Assembly: GCF_001045465.1 (NCBI RefSeq)
Contig: NZ_LFND01000006.1
Coordinates: 1-64,000, forward strand
Source of the DNA: Chryseobacterium angstadtii
GTDB lineage: Bacteria; Bacteroidota; Bacteroidia; Flavobacteriales; Weeksellaceae
DNA length: 64,000 bases
Reading direction: 5' to 3'
The translations under genes and the position numbers were made by a program. The notes under the pieces were generated by a model. It was given only the letters and a program-made list of their open reading frames with translations. It was not told the origin of the DNA and ran no database searches. This document shows positions 53,196-63,530 of the stretch, in pieces. Numbering within the stretch: the stretch's first letter is position 1; each line of letters opens with the position of its first letter.

Positions 53196-54665
53196 TTAAA
53201 GATCCAGAGCCGGTTCAAGAATCTTTTCCATTCTTTTCTTGACCATATCTACAGATCCTGAATAATTATTAACCATTAAAGAAAACACGAGCGTCTTCCC
53301 TGAATTCGTTTTAAGGTATCCTGCTAAGGTTTTTACTTTATTTAAAGTTCCTGTTTTAGCAAAAACCTGTCCGTTTCCGGTGCCGATGAACATTCTTTTA
53401 AGTGTTCCCGACTGTCCGCCTACCGGAAGTGAAGTGAAATAGGTTTTGTAGTATTTTTCATCCATTAAGGAAGTTAAAAACTTCACCTGGGAAATCGGGG
53501 TTACGTTATTACTTCTGGAAAGTCCGCTTCCATCCATATAATTTAAACCGATCATATCAAAGCTTTCGTCCTTCAGGTGATTCGTTACTACCATTCTTCC
53601 TGATTCTGAAGTCTGGTCTCCCATTTTCTGGAAACCGACTGTTTTGAGTAAAGCCTCAGCTAAAGAATTGTCGCTGTGCTGATTGGTGTAGAATACAATA
53701 TCACCTAATGTCGGAGATTTGTAGGCTGCAACCAGTTTTCTGCTTTCCGGCGCTGCATCCGTCATTTTCGGAGTTACTTTTCCGCTTACTCCAATTCCGC
53801 TTTTCACCAAAGTTGTTCTTAAGGTATTGGCCAGATAAGCAGGAGCATCAGGAAGTTTTGTTGTTAAACTGCCGTCACCATCATACTTTTCTGCGTATAC
53901 CATTTGTTTTACATAAGGAGAAACGTAGAAATATTTTTTATCGGAAGCAAAACCTGATTTTTTCACGATCAGTTTTTCATTGGCCGGATTGATTTCGCGG
54001 GTAGTTCCAACAGGTAAGTAGTAATTATTGTTTTCAAGCCATACAACATTTTCCGGAAGCACTGCAATATTGCCTTTGAAAAGCGCTGTCTGAATGATAA
54101 TATCACCATTTACCTTTTTGATTCCTTCACGGGAAAGTCCGCTCATAAAATCTGAAATAATATCCCTGTAAGACCATGCTCCGGCTTTATTGGTTCCCAG
54201 AGACGGATCTCCGCTGCCTACAAGATATAAATTTCCGTTTAAAATTCCATTTTCATCAATAGTCCCTGAATATTCCAGCTGCGTCATCCAACGGTAGTTT
54301 TCCCCTAAAATATTTAACGCTGTTTCCGTGGTTAAAAGTTTTGTAGTGGAAGCCGGAACTAAAGGAGTATTTTCGTTGTACGAAGAGATCACCTTCTTCG
54401 TTTTCGGATCGTACACTACGAATCCCCAGCTTGCATTTTTCAGCACAGGATCCGTCATCATTGTGTTTACATTAATATCTACGAGCTCTTTGGCCGATAA
54501 AATCGTTTTCTCCGCTACTGAAGTAATGGGAGAAGGCAGATTCAAAGTACTTCTTTGATTATCGTAAGCCTGAGAGTAAAGAACTGTAGAAACGGTAGAT
54601 TGAGCAAGGAAAAACCCAGAAGCCAATACCGCTACGCTTGAAATATATTTTCTGTAATTTACCAT
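53196..54665 (-). CDS. dacB: D-alanyl-D-alanine carboxypeptidase/endopeptidase (PBP4 type)
   Basis: 489 residues with a signal peptide (SSVAVLASGFFLAQ). Penicillin-binding motifs in order: SxxK as PASTTKLL near residue 105, SxN as HSDNSLAEALL near residue 332, and KTG as FAKTGTLNKV near residue 435. The spacing and the large insert after SxxK are those of class C low-molecular-weight PBPs. It cleaves D-Ala-D-Ala peptides and cross-links in the periplasm. Single gene between priA and the M1 array. Confidence 0.93.
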   Translation of the reverse strand: MVNYRKYISSVAVLASGFFLAQSTVSTVLYSQAYDNQRSTLNLPSPITSVAEKTILSAKELVDINVNTMMTDPVLKNASWGFVVYDPKTKKVISSYNENTPLVPASTTKLLTTETALNILGENYRWMTQLEYSGTIDENGILNGNLYLVGSGDPSLGTNKAGAWSYRDIISDFMSGLSREGIKKVNGDIIIQTALFKGNIAVLPENVVWLENNNYYLPVGTTREINPANEKLIVKKSGFASDKKYFYVSPYVKQMVYAEKYDGDGSLTTKLPDAPAYLANTLRTTLVKSGIGVSGKVTPKMTDAAPESRKLVAAYKSPTLGDIVFYTNQHSDNSLAEALLKTVGFQKMGDQTSESGRMVVTNHLKDESFDMIGLNYMDGSGLSRSNNVTPISQVKFLTSLMDEKYYKTYFTSLPVGGQSGTLKRMFIGTGNGQVFAKTGTLNKVKTLAGYLKTNSGKTLVFSLMVNNYSGSVDMVKKRMEKILEPALDL

Positions 54666-54752
54666 GTATCTTTTTTTGTTTCTATAGTTTGACGCTATAA
54701 AAAATGATAAGTTAAATCATCCAATTAAAGAGCCAAACACTTAATCAACGAC

Positions 54753-54760
54753 CAAAAGTA
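54753..54760 (-). promoter_or_regulatory. Candidate -7 box of dacB
   Basis: On the minus strand, TACTTTTG matches TAnnTTTG, about 88 bases before the dacB start. No clear -33 element is at the usual spacing. Confidence 0.35.
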
Positions 54761-54825
54761 GAAATTATTGTCAGAAAAAGGATCACAGAGATCTTATAAA
54801 AGACTGTAAAATTTGTTAAAAATTG

Positions 54826-57273
54826 TTAAAAATCAACAAAAACGTCTTTTTTAATACTTTGATAAGCAGTGATTTCATCAAATTCATTCAAACTTAGCAA
54901 AACCATTTTTTTAAACTCCTCATACTTTTTCCCGCGTGGAAGTTTGAGCATAATCTGAAACTGATATAAATTATTAAGCCTCGCAATCTGTGCTCTTTCC
55001 GGTCCCAAAACACATTCTTCAGGAAGATATTTTCGTAAAATGGAGCCCAGAAACTGAGACGCCCTGTTCACTTTATCTTCTTTCCGGTGTTTCAGCTCGA
55101 TCATAATGAGTTTCGTAAACGGCGGATAGTGAAATTTTTGACGTTCGGTAAGAATATATTTATAAATTTTTGCCGGATTGTTCATCTTGATCAGCTGAAA
55201 AACAGAATGCTCCGGATTATAGGTCTGGATTAAAATTTTTCCTTTTCCGGAAACTCTTCCTGCTCTTCCGGATACCTGTGTAATCAACTGGTAAGCTCTT
55301 TCTTCGGCTCTGAAATCCTGAACATACAGCAGCGAATCTGCTTTCGGAATGGTCACCAGCTCGATATGATCGAAATCAAGGCCTTTGGAAATCATCTGCG
55401 TTCCCACAATGATATCCGTTTCCCCGTCCTCTATTTTCTCGTAAAGTTTTTCGTACGCAAATTTTTTACGCATGGAATCTACGTCCATTCTGTCCACTTC
55501 ACTATCCGGAAATAGTTTGGATACTTCTTCGTGAATTTGTTCTACTCCCACTCCTCTTTCGTTCAGGTTCTCTGACTGACATTTCGGGCAGGCTCTCGGC
55601 TTGGAAGCTCTCTGGCCGCAGTAGTGACATTTCATTTCATTGGCTGCCTTGTGGTAGGTCATTACCACATCGCAATTGGAGCAGTAATTCACATAGCCAC
55701 AGGTTTCGCATTCTATAACGTTGGCATAACCCCGACGGTTGTGAAGCACAATAGCCTGTTTCTTTTCATCCAGTGTTTTTTTGATCTCATCAATCAGATG
55801 CAAAGAAAAATTCCCGGAAACTTTTTTGGATTCCTGAGCTTCTTTAAAATTAATAAGTTCATACTCCGGAAGGTTTACATTCCCGAATCTTTCGTTCAGA
55901 AAAATATATTTTATTTTATCTTTTCTGGCATTATAATAACTTTCTACAGATGGCGTTGCCGATCCCAAGATGACTCCGGCTTCGTAGAAATTCCCCAACA
56001 CCAATGAGGCATCTTTTGCACTGAAATTAGGTGATGCTTCTCTTGGTCTGTAAGCGGAATCATGTTCTTCATCCACCACAATAAGCCCCAGATTCTGATA
56101 AGGCAGAAATAGCGCATTGCGTGTTCCGATGAGAATTCTGATATCATTTTGTCTGATTCTCCTCCACACTTCAACCCGCTCAAAATCCGTGAGTTTCTGA
56201 TGGTAAAAACCAAGCTGCCTGCCATACTTTTTCTCGAGTCTTTGGGTAATCTGCTTCGTCAGTGAAATTTCAGGAAGCAGGAAAAGAACATTTCTGCCCT
56301 CCTGAATGCATTCTTCGATTTTCTCTAAATAAATGTGGGTTTTTCCTGAGGAAGTAACTCCGTGAAGCAGTACATTTTTTCCTTCTTCAAAAGCCTCATC
56401 AATTTCAATCTTAGCTTCTTTCTGCTGATCGGAAAGCTCTTCAATCTCTTCAATTTCACCTTCATAGCTTTCAATCCTGTCTTTCTGCATGTAATATTCT
56501 TCCACAAGATCCTTATCCGCAAGAGGTTTAAAATGTGAACTTCCAAAATATCCATCCTCAAACAGCTCTGATTTTTTAATGGGAATATCCGGATGCTCGG
56601 TCTGTTTTTCTAAAATCGCGAGGAAAAGATCCTTCTGTTTCGGAGCTTTATTCAGTTTTAAAAGAATATCCGTAAGGTTCCGGTTACTCAAAACCTCATC
56701 TTTGATCTTTACATAAGCAACTTCTTTCGCTTTATATTTTTCTGCAATTTTTTCATCAATTTCAATATACTGCAGATCAATCAGCGAGTTGATTGTTTTA
56801 ATGATCTCTTTTTTAGGGATAAATGCTTCAATATCTGTAAGGTTGATCAGCTGGCGGACTTCCAGCGCCTGAATCAGATACATTTCACTGACATCCAGGT
56901 TTTCAAAATCAACTGTTACATTGGGTTTTAATTTTAAATAAGTTTCACTTTCCAGTTTCAAAGAGGAAGGAAATGCAAAACGGTAGATTTCTCCCAATCC
57001 GCACAGGTAATATTCTGAAAGCCAGTTCCAGAAACGGATCTGCTCCTCCGGAAGTATCGGCTGATCATCCAGCATGCTGATGACTTCTTTTGCCACAAAA
57101 CTCTCGGGAGCATTGTCATGAAGCTCAAATACGATTCCCGTATAGATCTTCTTCCCCCCAAACGGTACAAGCACGCGCATTCCTATCTGAATATCAGACA
57201 TCAGTTCTTCGGGTACTTTATAGGTGAAAGATCCTTTTAAATTAAGTGGTAAAACGATTTGGGCGTATTGCAA
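54826..57273 (-). CDS. priA: Primosomal replication restart helicase
   Basis: 815 residues, full length. N-terminal 3'-DNA-binding domain (YAQIVLPLNLKGSFTYKVP), Walker A LLHGVTSSGKTHIYLE near residue 310, Walker B VVDEEHDSAYRPREA near residue 398, and a zinc-binding insert with eight cysteines (CETCGYVNYCSNCD, CHYCGQR, CPKCQS, residues about 535-580). The C-terminal helicase lobe has VGTQMISKGLDFDH and TQVSGRAGR. PriA reloads the replisome at stalled forks. Confidence 0.97.
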   Translation of the reverse strand: MQYAQIVLPLNLKGSFTYKVPEELMSDIQIGMRVLVPFGGKKIYTGIVFELHDNAPESFVAKEVISMLDDQPILPEEQIRFWNWLSEYYLCGLGEIYRFAFPSSLKLESETYLKLKPNVTVDFENLDVSEMYLIQALEVRQLINLTDIEAFIPKKEIIKTINSLIDLQYIEIDEKIAEKYKAKEVAYVKIKDEVLSNRNLTDILLKLNKAPKQKDLFLAILEKQTEHPDIPIKKSELFEDGYFGSSHFKPLADKDLVEEYYMQKDRIESYEGEIEEIEELSDQQKEAKIEIDEAFEEGKNVLLHGVTSSGKTHIYLEKIEECIQEGRNVLFLLPEISLTKQITQRLEKKYGRQLGFYHQKLTDFERVEVWRRIRQNDIRILIGTRNALFLPYQNLGLIVVDEEHDSAYRPREASPNFSAKDASLVLGNFYEAGVILGSATPSVESYYNARKDKIKYIFLNERFGNVNLPEYELINFKEAQESKKVSGNFSLHLIDEIKKTLDEKKQAIVLHNRRGYANVIECETCGYVNYCSNCDVVMTYHKAANEMKCHYCGQRASKPRACPKCQSENLNERGVGVEQIHEEVSKLFPDSEVDRMDVDSMRKKFAYEKLYEKIEDGETDIIVGTQMISKGLDFDHIELVTIPKADSLLYVQDFRAEERAYQLITQVSGRAGRVSGKGKILIQTYNPEHSVFQLIKMNNPAKIYKYILTERQKFHYPPFTKLIMIELKHRKEDKVNRASQFLGSILRKYLPEECVLGPERAQIARLNNLYQFQIMLKLPRGKKYEEFKKMVLLSLNEFDEITAYQSIKKDVFVDF

Positions 57274-57892
57274 GGGAAATTTTTAAAGTGTAAAATTAGA
57301 TTTTTCTTCAGAGAACTGCAATATTTTATTGAGATTGTATTTTGTGATTTTAAGGAGATGCACTGAAGTCATCTTAAAATAAAAATGAAGGATTATTTGC
57401 GTGAATACATTGGTAAAAGAGCACCATTATATTCTTTGATGAAATTTAGATTTTGGCTAAAGCCGGTTGCATTGTTGTTCAAAGTTTAAGCAGGCTAAAG
57501 CCTGCTCCTATTGAATATTTTTGTCTCATATATAAAATCTGGCCCCATATGTTTGTAAAAGCTTCGCGCAGATTGAGCAAATTATGCAGATTTAAAAATA
57601 GTGGTAACCTCAATGCGGTCTTTACAATCTGTGAAAAGTTATTCTAAATTTAGTATGATGTTTTTTAAACGCAAAGAATTTTTTGAGACTATAGAATAAG
57701 GCTAGCTAAGATGGAATCAATCTTGGATTGATTCGATGAAGCTTGATGGATAAGACATTTGCTTAGTCAAATCAATGAAATTGATTTATTCTTTGCTTTA
57801 ATAAAATTAAGAAGTTTTAAAATAAATGTTTGCGTAAAAAACAAAACACACTTATTTTTTTAAGCTCTCGCAGGTAAGTTTCGGGGTATTGT
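57274..57892. other. Gene-free interval with decayed repeats
   Basis: No supported gene. A 64-codon frame at 57453-57647 runs through a palindrome (57489-57506) and lacks protein character. The segment near 57,765 resembles one near 310. It appears to be a graveyard of short dispersed repeats between priA and the AEC transporter. Confidence 0.45.
57489..57506. repeat. Short palindrome, REP-like
   Basis: AGCAGGCT and AGCCTGCT flank AA. It has no T run, and a degenerate half copy (gctaaagccggttgc) lies just upstream. Confidence 0.55.
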
Positions 57893-58801
57893 TTAAAAAA
57901 GCCATTCCGTGACCTGGTACCAAAAGGCGGAAGTAATAAATCCTACAAGAATACTGAATCCGATGATGAGATTGGTGAGTTTAGTATTCAGTCTGAACTG
58001 TTCTGCAATAATACTTGAAGTAACCACTGTGGGCATGGCAGCTTCAAATATTGTAATTTTAGCTACATCCCCTTTTATATTGAGAAGTAAAGCCAATCCC
58101 AGAACAATAGCCGGCGCCAAAATAAGTTTGTACAGCATGGATGCAGACATCTGTGGAATGAGTTTTTTCCATCCGTTAAATTTCAGTTGAAGCCCTACTG
58201 AGAAAAGAGCCAGCGGGCTTACCGTTGCAGCCAGTTTATCAAAAAAAGGTTCCGCAGCCGTAAAATCAATAAACTGCGACAATACCAAAGCTGCTATACA
58301 GCCTATCAACGGCGGAAATGTAAGCAATCTTTTCAGAATAAATACGGCACTTACTTTTCCGGATCTGCTTCCGCCTTTTACTGCGGCAATAATTCCTAAG
58401 GTGGAAAGGGCAAAAAACATGGTCTGATCACAAATAATAGCGATGCTTAAAAGACTTTCTCCATAAAAAGCACTGATAAGAGGAAAGCCTATGAAAGAGG
58501 TATTGCTGTATCCGCTCGTTAGTTCCAGTGTACTTCTTGAACGCCTTGAATAGCCTTTGCTTTTACTGTAAAACATCATAAAGAAGAAACAGAAAACCGA
58601 GATGAGGAATGTCGCGGCAATGGGGAACAGCATTTCTGCGGTCCACTTTACTTTCGGAAGATATTTAAATGAAACTGCGGGCAGGGCAAGGTAAAGAATC
58701 CAGGTATTAATGCCTTTGTGGGCATCGGGATGGATAGATTTTGTTGCTTTAAATACCATTCCTGCTATAATACATACTGCAATCAGAACAAAATTCACCA
58801 T
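57893..58801 (-). CDS. AEC family transporter
   Basis: 302 residues with about ten hydrophobic helices in two similar halves, the layout of the auxin-efflux-carrier family. Features include WILYLALPAVSFKYLPKV, LTSGYSNTSFIGFPLISAFYG and AAMPTVVTSSIIAEQF. Bacterial members export or import organic acids such as malate. The substrate is not readable here. Single gene. Confidence 0.88.
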   Translation of the reverse strand: MVNFVLIAVCIIAGMVFKATKSIHPDAHKGINTWILYLALPAVSFKYLPKVKWTAEMLFPIAATFLISVFCFFFMMFYSKSKGYSRRSRSTLELTSGYSNTSFIGFPLISAFYGESLLSIAIICDQTMFFALSTLGIIAAVKGGSRSGKVSAVFILKRLLTFPPLIGCIAALVLSQFIDFTAAEPFFDKLAATVSPLALFSVGLQLKFNGWKKLIPQMSASMLYKLILAPAIVLGLALLLNIKGDVAKITIFEAAMPTVVTSSIIAEQFRLNTKLTNLIIGFSILVGFITSAFWYQVTEWLF

Positions 58802-59072
58802 ACTGTTTAAGAAATATCGGCAAAGTTACGGCTGATTTTTCATTTATGGAATTAAAAAAGTCATTTTTAAGCTCAAAATACCGTTTTTATTTAAATTAAA
58901 ATTAGAATGAATTTGATCCATTAAATTCAAAGAATACTGCATTTAAAGCTATTTTATTCAAAATAATCACAAAACTTAACAGAATATTTATGTTAAATTT
59001 TAATATTTTAACTAAATAAATCACAAAATATTGAATAAATTACTACATTTACAGGACACAAAAATATTTAAT

Positions 59073-59948
59073 ATGAAAAGTAAATTAATGATTGCAGCAC
59101 TAAGTGTGCTCTTTCTCTCCTCATGCAATTCCAATGAGGAAATCACTGCTGAAACTCCACAACAAGACCTTCAAAAGCAATATGCGCTGGGGGCAAGGCT
59201 GGTAGATGAGCAAACCTTTAATTCTTATGAAAAAGCGGACGTGGAAGCACTGACGCTGAAATTCAAAGGGAAAAGTTCATCTGCGGCTAAAAACACACTT
59301 CCAAGCAGTTACATCATTCCAAGTTCGGCCGTCGGTAATCAGGGATCCGAAGGTTCATGTGTGGCATGGGCTACAGCTTATGCCGCCGCAAGTTCTCTTG
59401 AACTTAATTTTAAAGGGGTAACCCAGAGCAGAAGCCCTGAATATGTTTACAACCAGATCAAAGTGGGAACATGCGCTCAGGGAGCTTATGTTACGTCCGG
59501 ACTTAACCTGATAAAAAATCAGGGAGTCTGCAGCTGGAGCGAAATGCCTTACACTGACGCAGGATGCTCTACACAGCCTAATACAGCTCAGAAAAATGCA
59601 GCCAGCACCCACAAATTTACCAATTGGGGAACTGTCAATAAAACAGATATCGCCGGCGTGAAAAATCTACTGAGCATGAATCTTCCTATCATCATTGCCG
59701 TAACCGTAGACGATAGTTTCTATAATATGGGAAATACAGGATGGATATGGAAAGCTCATTCCGGTACAAACTATGGGGGCCACGCCATTTGTGTTGTCGG
59801 ATATGATGACAGCAAACAGGCTTTCAAAGTGCAGAATTCATGGGGACCGTCTTGGGGCAGCAGTGGGCATTTCTGGATAGATTATACTTTCTTTGCTAAA
59901 ACCTCCGGTGGAGCTATTAATGAGAGTTATGTAGCCTACGTTCAGTAA
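59073..59948 (+). CDS. Papain-like (C1A) cysteine protease lipoprotein
   Basis: 291 residues from the ATG at 59073, with a lipobox (LFLSSC, Cys18). The frame opens 14 codons earlier, in a stretch lacking signal character. Papain-family active site: Gln and Cys in NQGSEGSCVAWATAYAA (catalytic Cys near residue 99), His in YGGHAICVVGYDD (near residue 235), Asn in KVQNSWGPSWGSSGHFWIDY. There is no long inhibitory propeptide. Probably surface or periplasmic, with peptide-hydrolysing activity. Confidence 0.9.
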   Translation: MKSKLMIAALSVLFLSSCNSNEEITAETPQQDLQKQYALGARLVDEQTFNSYEKADVEALTLKFKGKSSSAAKNTLPSSYIIPSSAVGNQGSEGSCVAWATAYAAASSLELNFKGVTQSRSPEYVYNQIKVGTCAQGAYVTSGLNLIKNQGVCSWSEMPYTDAGCSTQPNTAQKNAASTHKFTNWGTVNKTDIAGVKNLLSMNLPIIIAVTVDDSFYNMGNTGWIWKAHSGTNYGGHAICVVGYDDSKQAFKVQNSWGPSWGSSGHFWIDYTFFAKTSGGAINESYVAYVQ

Positions 59949-59981
59949 TTGATGATCATCACTGACTTATTTTAATATAGA

Positions 59982-60020
59982 AAGAAGCCTTCCGTAGTCA
60001 TGGAAGGCTTCTTGTTTTTT
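59982..60020 (+). terminator. Terminator of the C1A protease gene
   Basis: AAGAAGCCTTCC pairs with GGAAGGCTTCTT around eight bases, followed by a T run. It lies 34 bases beyond the stop codon. Confidence 0.9.
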
Positions 60021-60187
60021 ATTTGGAATATTGTGAAGATTTTATCTCTAAAACTTCATGCTATGGATTGCTGAGTTGAAAGTCGTAAAACCTTATAAAC
60101 CTCATAGGTTTTTGAAACCAATGAGATTTGTTTTTTCATCAATCTCGCAGATTGGGGTGATTTTGTAGGTTTTATTCTATGATTATT

Positions 60188-62686
60188 TTAATTATGTAAG
60201 ATATCCCAAAGGCTCAATATTTCAATGTTTTTCATGGGTTTGGAAAGTTTGATCTTTTTTGAAGTATGGGGAAGAAGATCGAAGAAGTTATCACTGAAAT
60301 GGATATCTCCTATCAGATAAACATCTTTTGCCAATACATTGGTGGAAACTTCAATTTCATCCGGAGCAATTTTTTTAATTCTGATATCAGGCTTTGTTAG
60401 CTGTAAATCTTTAGGTTTGGAAAAGAAATGTTGGTTAACAGCAATGGTTTTTCCTTCTTTATCTTTTAAACTAAGCTGTAGAAAAGTTTTATTTTTTTCA
60501 GATTCAGTTATTAAATTTTTAATTTCAACCGGATCGAATTTTAAAATGCTTTCCAATGTATTTCCTTTTGAAAAGGCTTTGATTTCTTCTACAACTTTTC
60601 CATCAAAATTGATTGCTTTGATCTCTACATTAACGTCATTAAAATTCTTAATTCCATCATTAATGGCATAAAGATTTAAGTTTCCCTCTTTTTCTTCTGC
60701 TAAAATAACCTGCTGCTCAAAACTTCGTCTCATCTGATAATGCAGCGCTTTCCAGTTTCCTAAATAATCAATGGATGACCACGAAACAACCGGCCAACAG
60801 TCATTGAGCTGCCAGTATAAGGTTCCCATATTGTAAGGTTTTGCACGTCGGTGAGCTTCAACCGCGATTCTCATTCCCCGTGCCTGAAGCAATTGAGAAG
60901 CATAATTGTACTTTACCAGATCAGCTGGAATTGTATAATCTCTTTTAAGGTATTCATTAATAATATCCCAGCCTCTGGCGTGTTTTTCATGAGCTTTTAT
61001 AACCGGATTCTCCCTATGAAGTTCCGGAGTTCCTGAGAACATTGATTTGACTGTTTCCAGAGTCGGCATGCCCTGAAAACCATATTCAGACATGAAACGT
61101 CCTACTTTTTCATTATAAATTTCAAACGGCTGCTCGCCCCACCAAACGCCCCAATAGTGGGAATCTCCTTCAGAAAGACTTTCCTTATGCCCCCATCCGA
61201 TAGAAGGTGAACTTGGCCAATAGATATTTTTTCCGGGAGTAAGGCTTTCTTTTAAAGTGTTTGGGATAAGTTCATGGAACAGCTTTTTATAGTCTTTCCA
61301 GACCTGTAGGGAATCATTTTTTGAATATTTGAACTGTTTCTGATAGCCCCAATTGACTATCGCCTCATCCACTTCATTATTTCCGCACCATAAAGCAATA
61401 GACGGATGATTCTGCAACCTGTTGACCTGGTCTTTTACTTCTTCCTTTACATTGTTCAGAAAATCTTCGTCAGCGGGATAAAAGCTTCCCGCAAACATAA
61501 AGTCCTGCCAAACCAGAATTCCGTTTTCGTCGCAGGCTTTGTAAAATTCATCGTCTTCATAAATTCCTCCGCCCCAGACGCGGATCATATTCATATTCGC
61601 TTCTTTGGTATCCTGTATCAGCTTCCGGTACTTTTCTTTCGTTATTCTGGGTGAAAAGCTGTCTGAAGGAATCCAGTTGGTTCCTTTTGCATACAAAGGT
61701 TTTCCATTGACTTTAAAATAGAAAGATTTCCCGGCAGCATCCTTTTCCTGAACCAGTTCTATATTCCGAAGCCCAAAAGAAACTTTAGTATTCTGGATTT
61801 CCTGAACTCCTTTGTCTGCATACAAACTGATTCCTGTATTGTACAATTCAGGTTTTCCCCAACCGTTAGGCTGCCAGATTCTCGGATTTTTAATTGTATA
61901 GGGAACAGAAAGTCTGTTAATTCCTTTTTTGAGATGAAAACTGTGATTCTCTTTGTTCTGATCCAGCTTAACCGAATAATCACCTTCCTTATCCGAAAAG
62001 ACTTCCATATTAAAAGAAACCTCAGCCAAAGCATCGGTCAAAACACGCTGTTGTATCTGAACATTCCTAATTTTTGCTGTATTCCAAAATTGTAGCTTTA
62101 CATCTTTCCAGATCCCGGCCGTTACCAACCTTGGTCCCCAATCCCAACCGAACTGATACTGGGCTTTTCTCACAAAGCTTCTGGGGGATTCCGGCATGGT
62201 AAACGGTACTTTCTTAGCCAGCTCTTTTCCTTCTTTAACCGCAGATTTGAATTTGATCTGCAATATATTGTCTCCCTCTTTCAAAAAGTCTTTTGCAGGA
62301 ATTTCCCATTTCCTGAACATATTATCTGTTTTCACAAGCAGTTTTCCGTTCAGATAAACTTCTGCAAAGGTGTCGAGGCCATTAAAAACAAGGTCTATAT
62401 GATCATTCCCCAACTCTTTTGAGGTTACCTTAAAATCGGTTTTATATTCCCATTCTTCATTTTCTATCCATTGTCCTTTTTTTTCATTTTCATCCTTGAA
62501 TGGATCCGGAATGATTTTATTATTGATCAGATCGAGATGAACGGTCCCGGGAATCTGCGCAGGCAGCCATTTTTGTTCCTGCGTATTTTTGAACTGCCAT
62601 TTTTCTAAAGACAAGTTTCTCTCAGATATCTGTGCTGCCATCATATTCTGAATAAAAAGGAAAGCTAAAAGGATAGATCTATTCAT
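60188..62686 (-). CDS. Beta-mannosidase, glycoside hydrolase family 2
   Basis: 832 residues with a signal peptide (LLAFLFIQNMMAAQ). GH2 order: sugar-binding jelly roll (WLPAQIPGTVHLDL, RKAQYQFGWDWGPRLVTAG), immunoglobulin-like domain, and a TIM barrel with the acid/base Glu in ALWCGNNEVDEA near residue 440 and the nucleophile Glu in FMSEYGFQGMPTLE near residue 535. C-terminal beta domains follow. WDWGPRL and GNNEVDEA are typical of mannosidase-type GH2 enzymes. Cleaves terminal beta-mannose from glycans. No linked polysaccharide-utilisation genes are seen. Confidence 0.92.
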   Translation of the reverse strand: MNRSILLAFLFIQNMMAAQISERNLSLEKWQFKNTQEQKWLPAQIPGTVHLDLINNKIIPDPFKDENEKKGQWIENEEWEYKTDFKVTSKELGNDHIDLVFNGLDTFAEVYLNGKLLVKTDNMFRKWEIPAKDFLKEGDNILQIKFKSAVKEGKELAKKVPFTMPESPRSFVRKAQYQFGWDWGPRLVTAGIWKDVKLQFWNTAKIRNVQIQQRVLTDALAEVSFNMEVFSDKEGDYSVKLDQNKENHSFHLKKGINRLSVPYTIKNPRIWQPNGWGKPELYNTGISLYADKGVQEIQNTKVSFGLRNIELVQEKDAAGKSFYFKVNGKPLYAKGTNWIPSDSFSPRITKEKYRKLIQDTKEANMNMIRVWGGGIYEDDEFYKACDENGILVWQDFMFAGSFYPADEDFLNNVKEEVKDQVNRLQNHPSIALWCGNNEVDEAIVNWGYQKQFKYSKNDSLQVWKDYKKLFHELIPNTLKESLTPGKNIYWPSSPSIGWGHKESLSEGDSHYWGVWWGEQPFEIYNEKVGRFMSEYGFQGMPTLETVKSMFSGTPELHRENPVIKAHEKHARGWDIINEYLKRDYTIPADLVKYNYASQLLQARGMRIAVEAHRRAKPYNMGTLYWQLNDCWPVVSWSSIDYLGNWKALHYQMRRSFEQQVILAEEKEGNLNLYAINDGIKNFNDVNVEIKAINFDGKVVEEIKAFSKGNTLESILKFDPVEIKNLITESEKNKTFLQLSLKDKEGKTIAVNQHFFSKPKDLQLTKPDIRIKKIAPDEIEVSTNVLAKDVYLIGDIHFSDNFFDLLPHTSKKIKLSKPMKNIEILSLWDILHN

Positions 62687-62732
62687 TAAGGAATTGATTT
62701 ATAAATTTATAGTAAAAGCCTTAAACACCTAT

Positions 62733-62817
62733 TTTGTCATTCCGAGGAACGAAGGAATCTCTATTATTATTTCTTGAGATTCTTTCACTCCGCTTTGCTT
62801 CGTTCAGAATGACAAAC
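62733..62817. repeat. Imperfect inverted repeat, about 85 bases
   Basis: TTTGTCATTCCGAGGAACGA at the left and TCGTTCAGAATGACAAA at the right face each other, with inner arms GGAATCTC and GAGATTC. It is a typical dispersed hairpin element of Bacteroidota intergenic regions, here between the mannosidase and cutC genes. Confidence 0.7.
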
Positions 62818-62840
62818 GTTGTTCCTATCACTTCTAAAAT

Positions 62841-63503
62841 TTAACTTTTTTTCAAAGCTATAATTTCATCTGCGCTGGCAAAAGCTCCGCCGTTTGTGAT
62901 CGCTGAGGAGTGAAAATAGCCGGCATTGGTAAATTCTCTGATCTCTTGTATATTCGTTGAGCGAAGTCCTCCTCCAATCAGGATTTCAATTCTCCCATTC
63001 GAAAGTTCAACCAGTTTTTTCAGATTTTCTTTGCCTTCTGAAACGTTGGGTTTCTGGCCTGAAGTGAGAATGGTTTTGAAACCGCAATCAATTACCTTTT
63101 CCAGAGAATCTTCCAGGTTGTTTGCTCTGTCGAAGGCCCGGTGGAAAGTACATGGAAGTGGATTGGCAAGGTCTATCAATGTTTTGTTCTGCTCAAGGTT
63201 TACTTCATCATTTTTATCAAGAAGACCAAAAACAAAACCATCAACATCTAAAGATTTTAAATGGATCAGATCTTTTTTCATTTGTTCCAGCTCTTCTTCT
63301 GAATAGGTAAAATCTCCGCCTCGAGGCCGGATCATTACAAAAATCGGGATGTTTATTTTTGCTCTGAGATCTTTTACGGTTTCAGCATCGGGAGTTGTTC
63401 CTCCTTCGCTTAATCCGTCACATAATTCTATTCTGTCTGCTCCATTTTCAAACGCAATCATGGCTGATTCCGGATTGAAACAGGCTATTTCTATTTTTGA
63501 CAT
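62841..63503 (-). CDS. cutC: CutC family protein
   Basis: 220 residues. TIM-barrel CutC features: IEIACFNPESAMIAFENGADRIELCD at the start, GLSEGGTTPD, IFVMIRPRGGDFTYSEEEL near residue 55, FHRAFDRANN, and LTSGQKPNVSEGKENL near residue 150. The family was named for copper homeostasis, a role since disputed. No copper genes are adjacent. It starts at 63503, 27 bases after the gene to its right, so the two are probably co-transcribed. Confidence 0.93.
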   Translation of the reverse strand: MSKIEIACFNPESAMIAFENGADRIELCDGLSEGGTTPDAETVKDLRAKINIPIFVMIRPRGGDFTYSEEELEQMKKDLIHLKSLDVDGFVFGLLDKNDEVNLEQNKTLIDLANPLPCTFHRAFDRANNLEDSLEKVIDCGFKTILTSGQKPNVSEGKENLKKLVELSNGRIEILIGGGLRSTNIQEIREFTNAGYFHSSAITNGGAFASADEIIALKKS

Positions 63504-63530
63504 TTTTTTAGACTATTGTATTTTAAATTA

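Noticed and set aside
57453..57647. 64-codon frame after priA
   Set aside because: Spans a palindromic repeat and other repeat-like DNA. No signal, motif or promoter.
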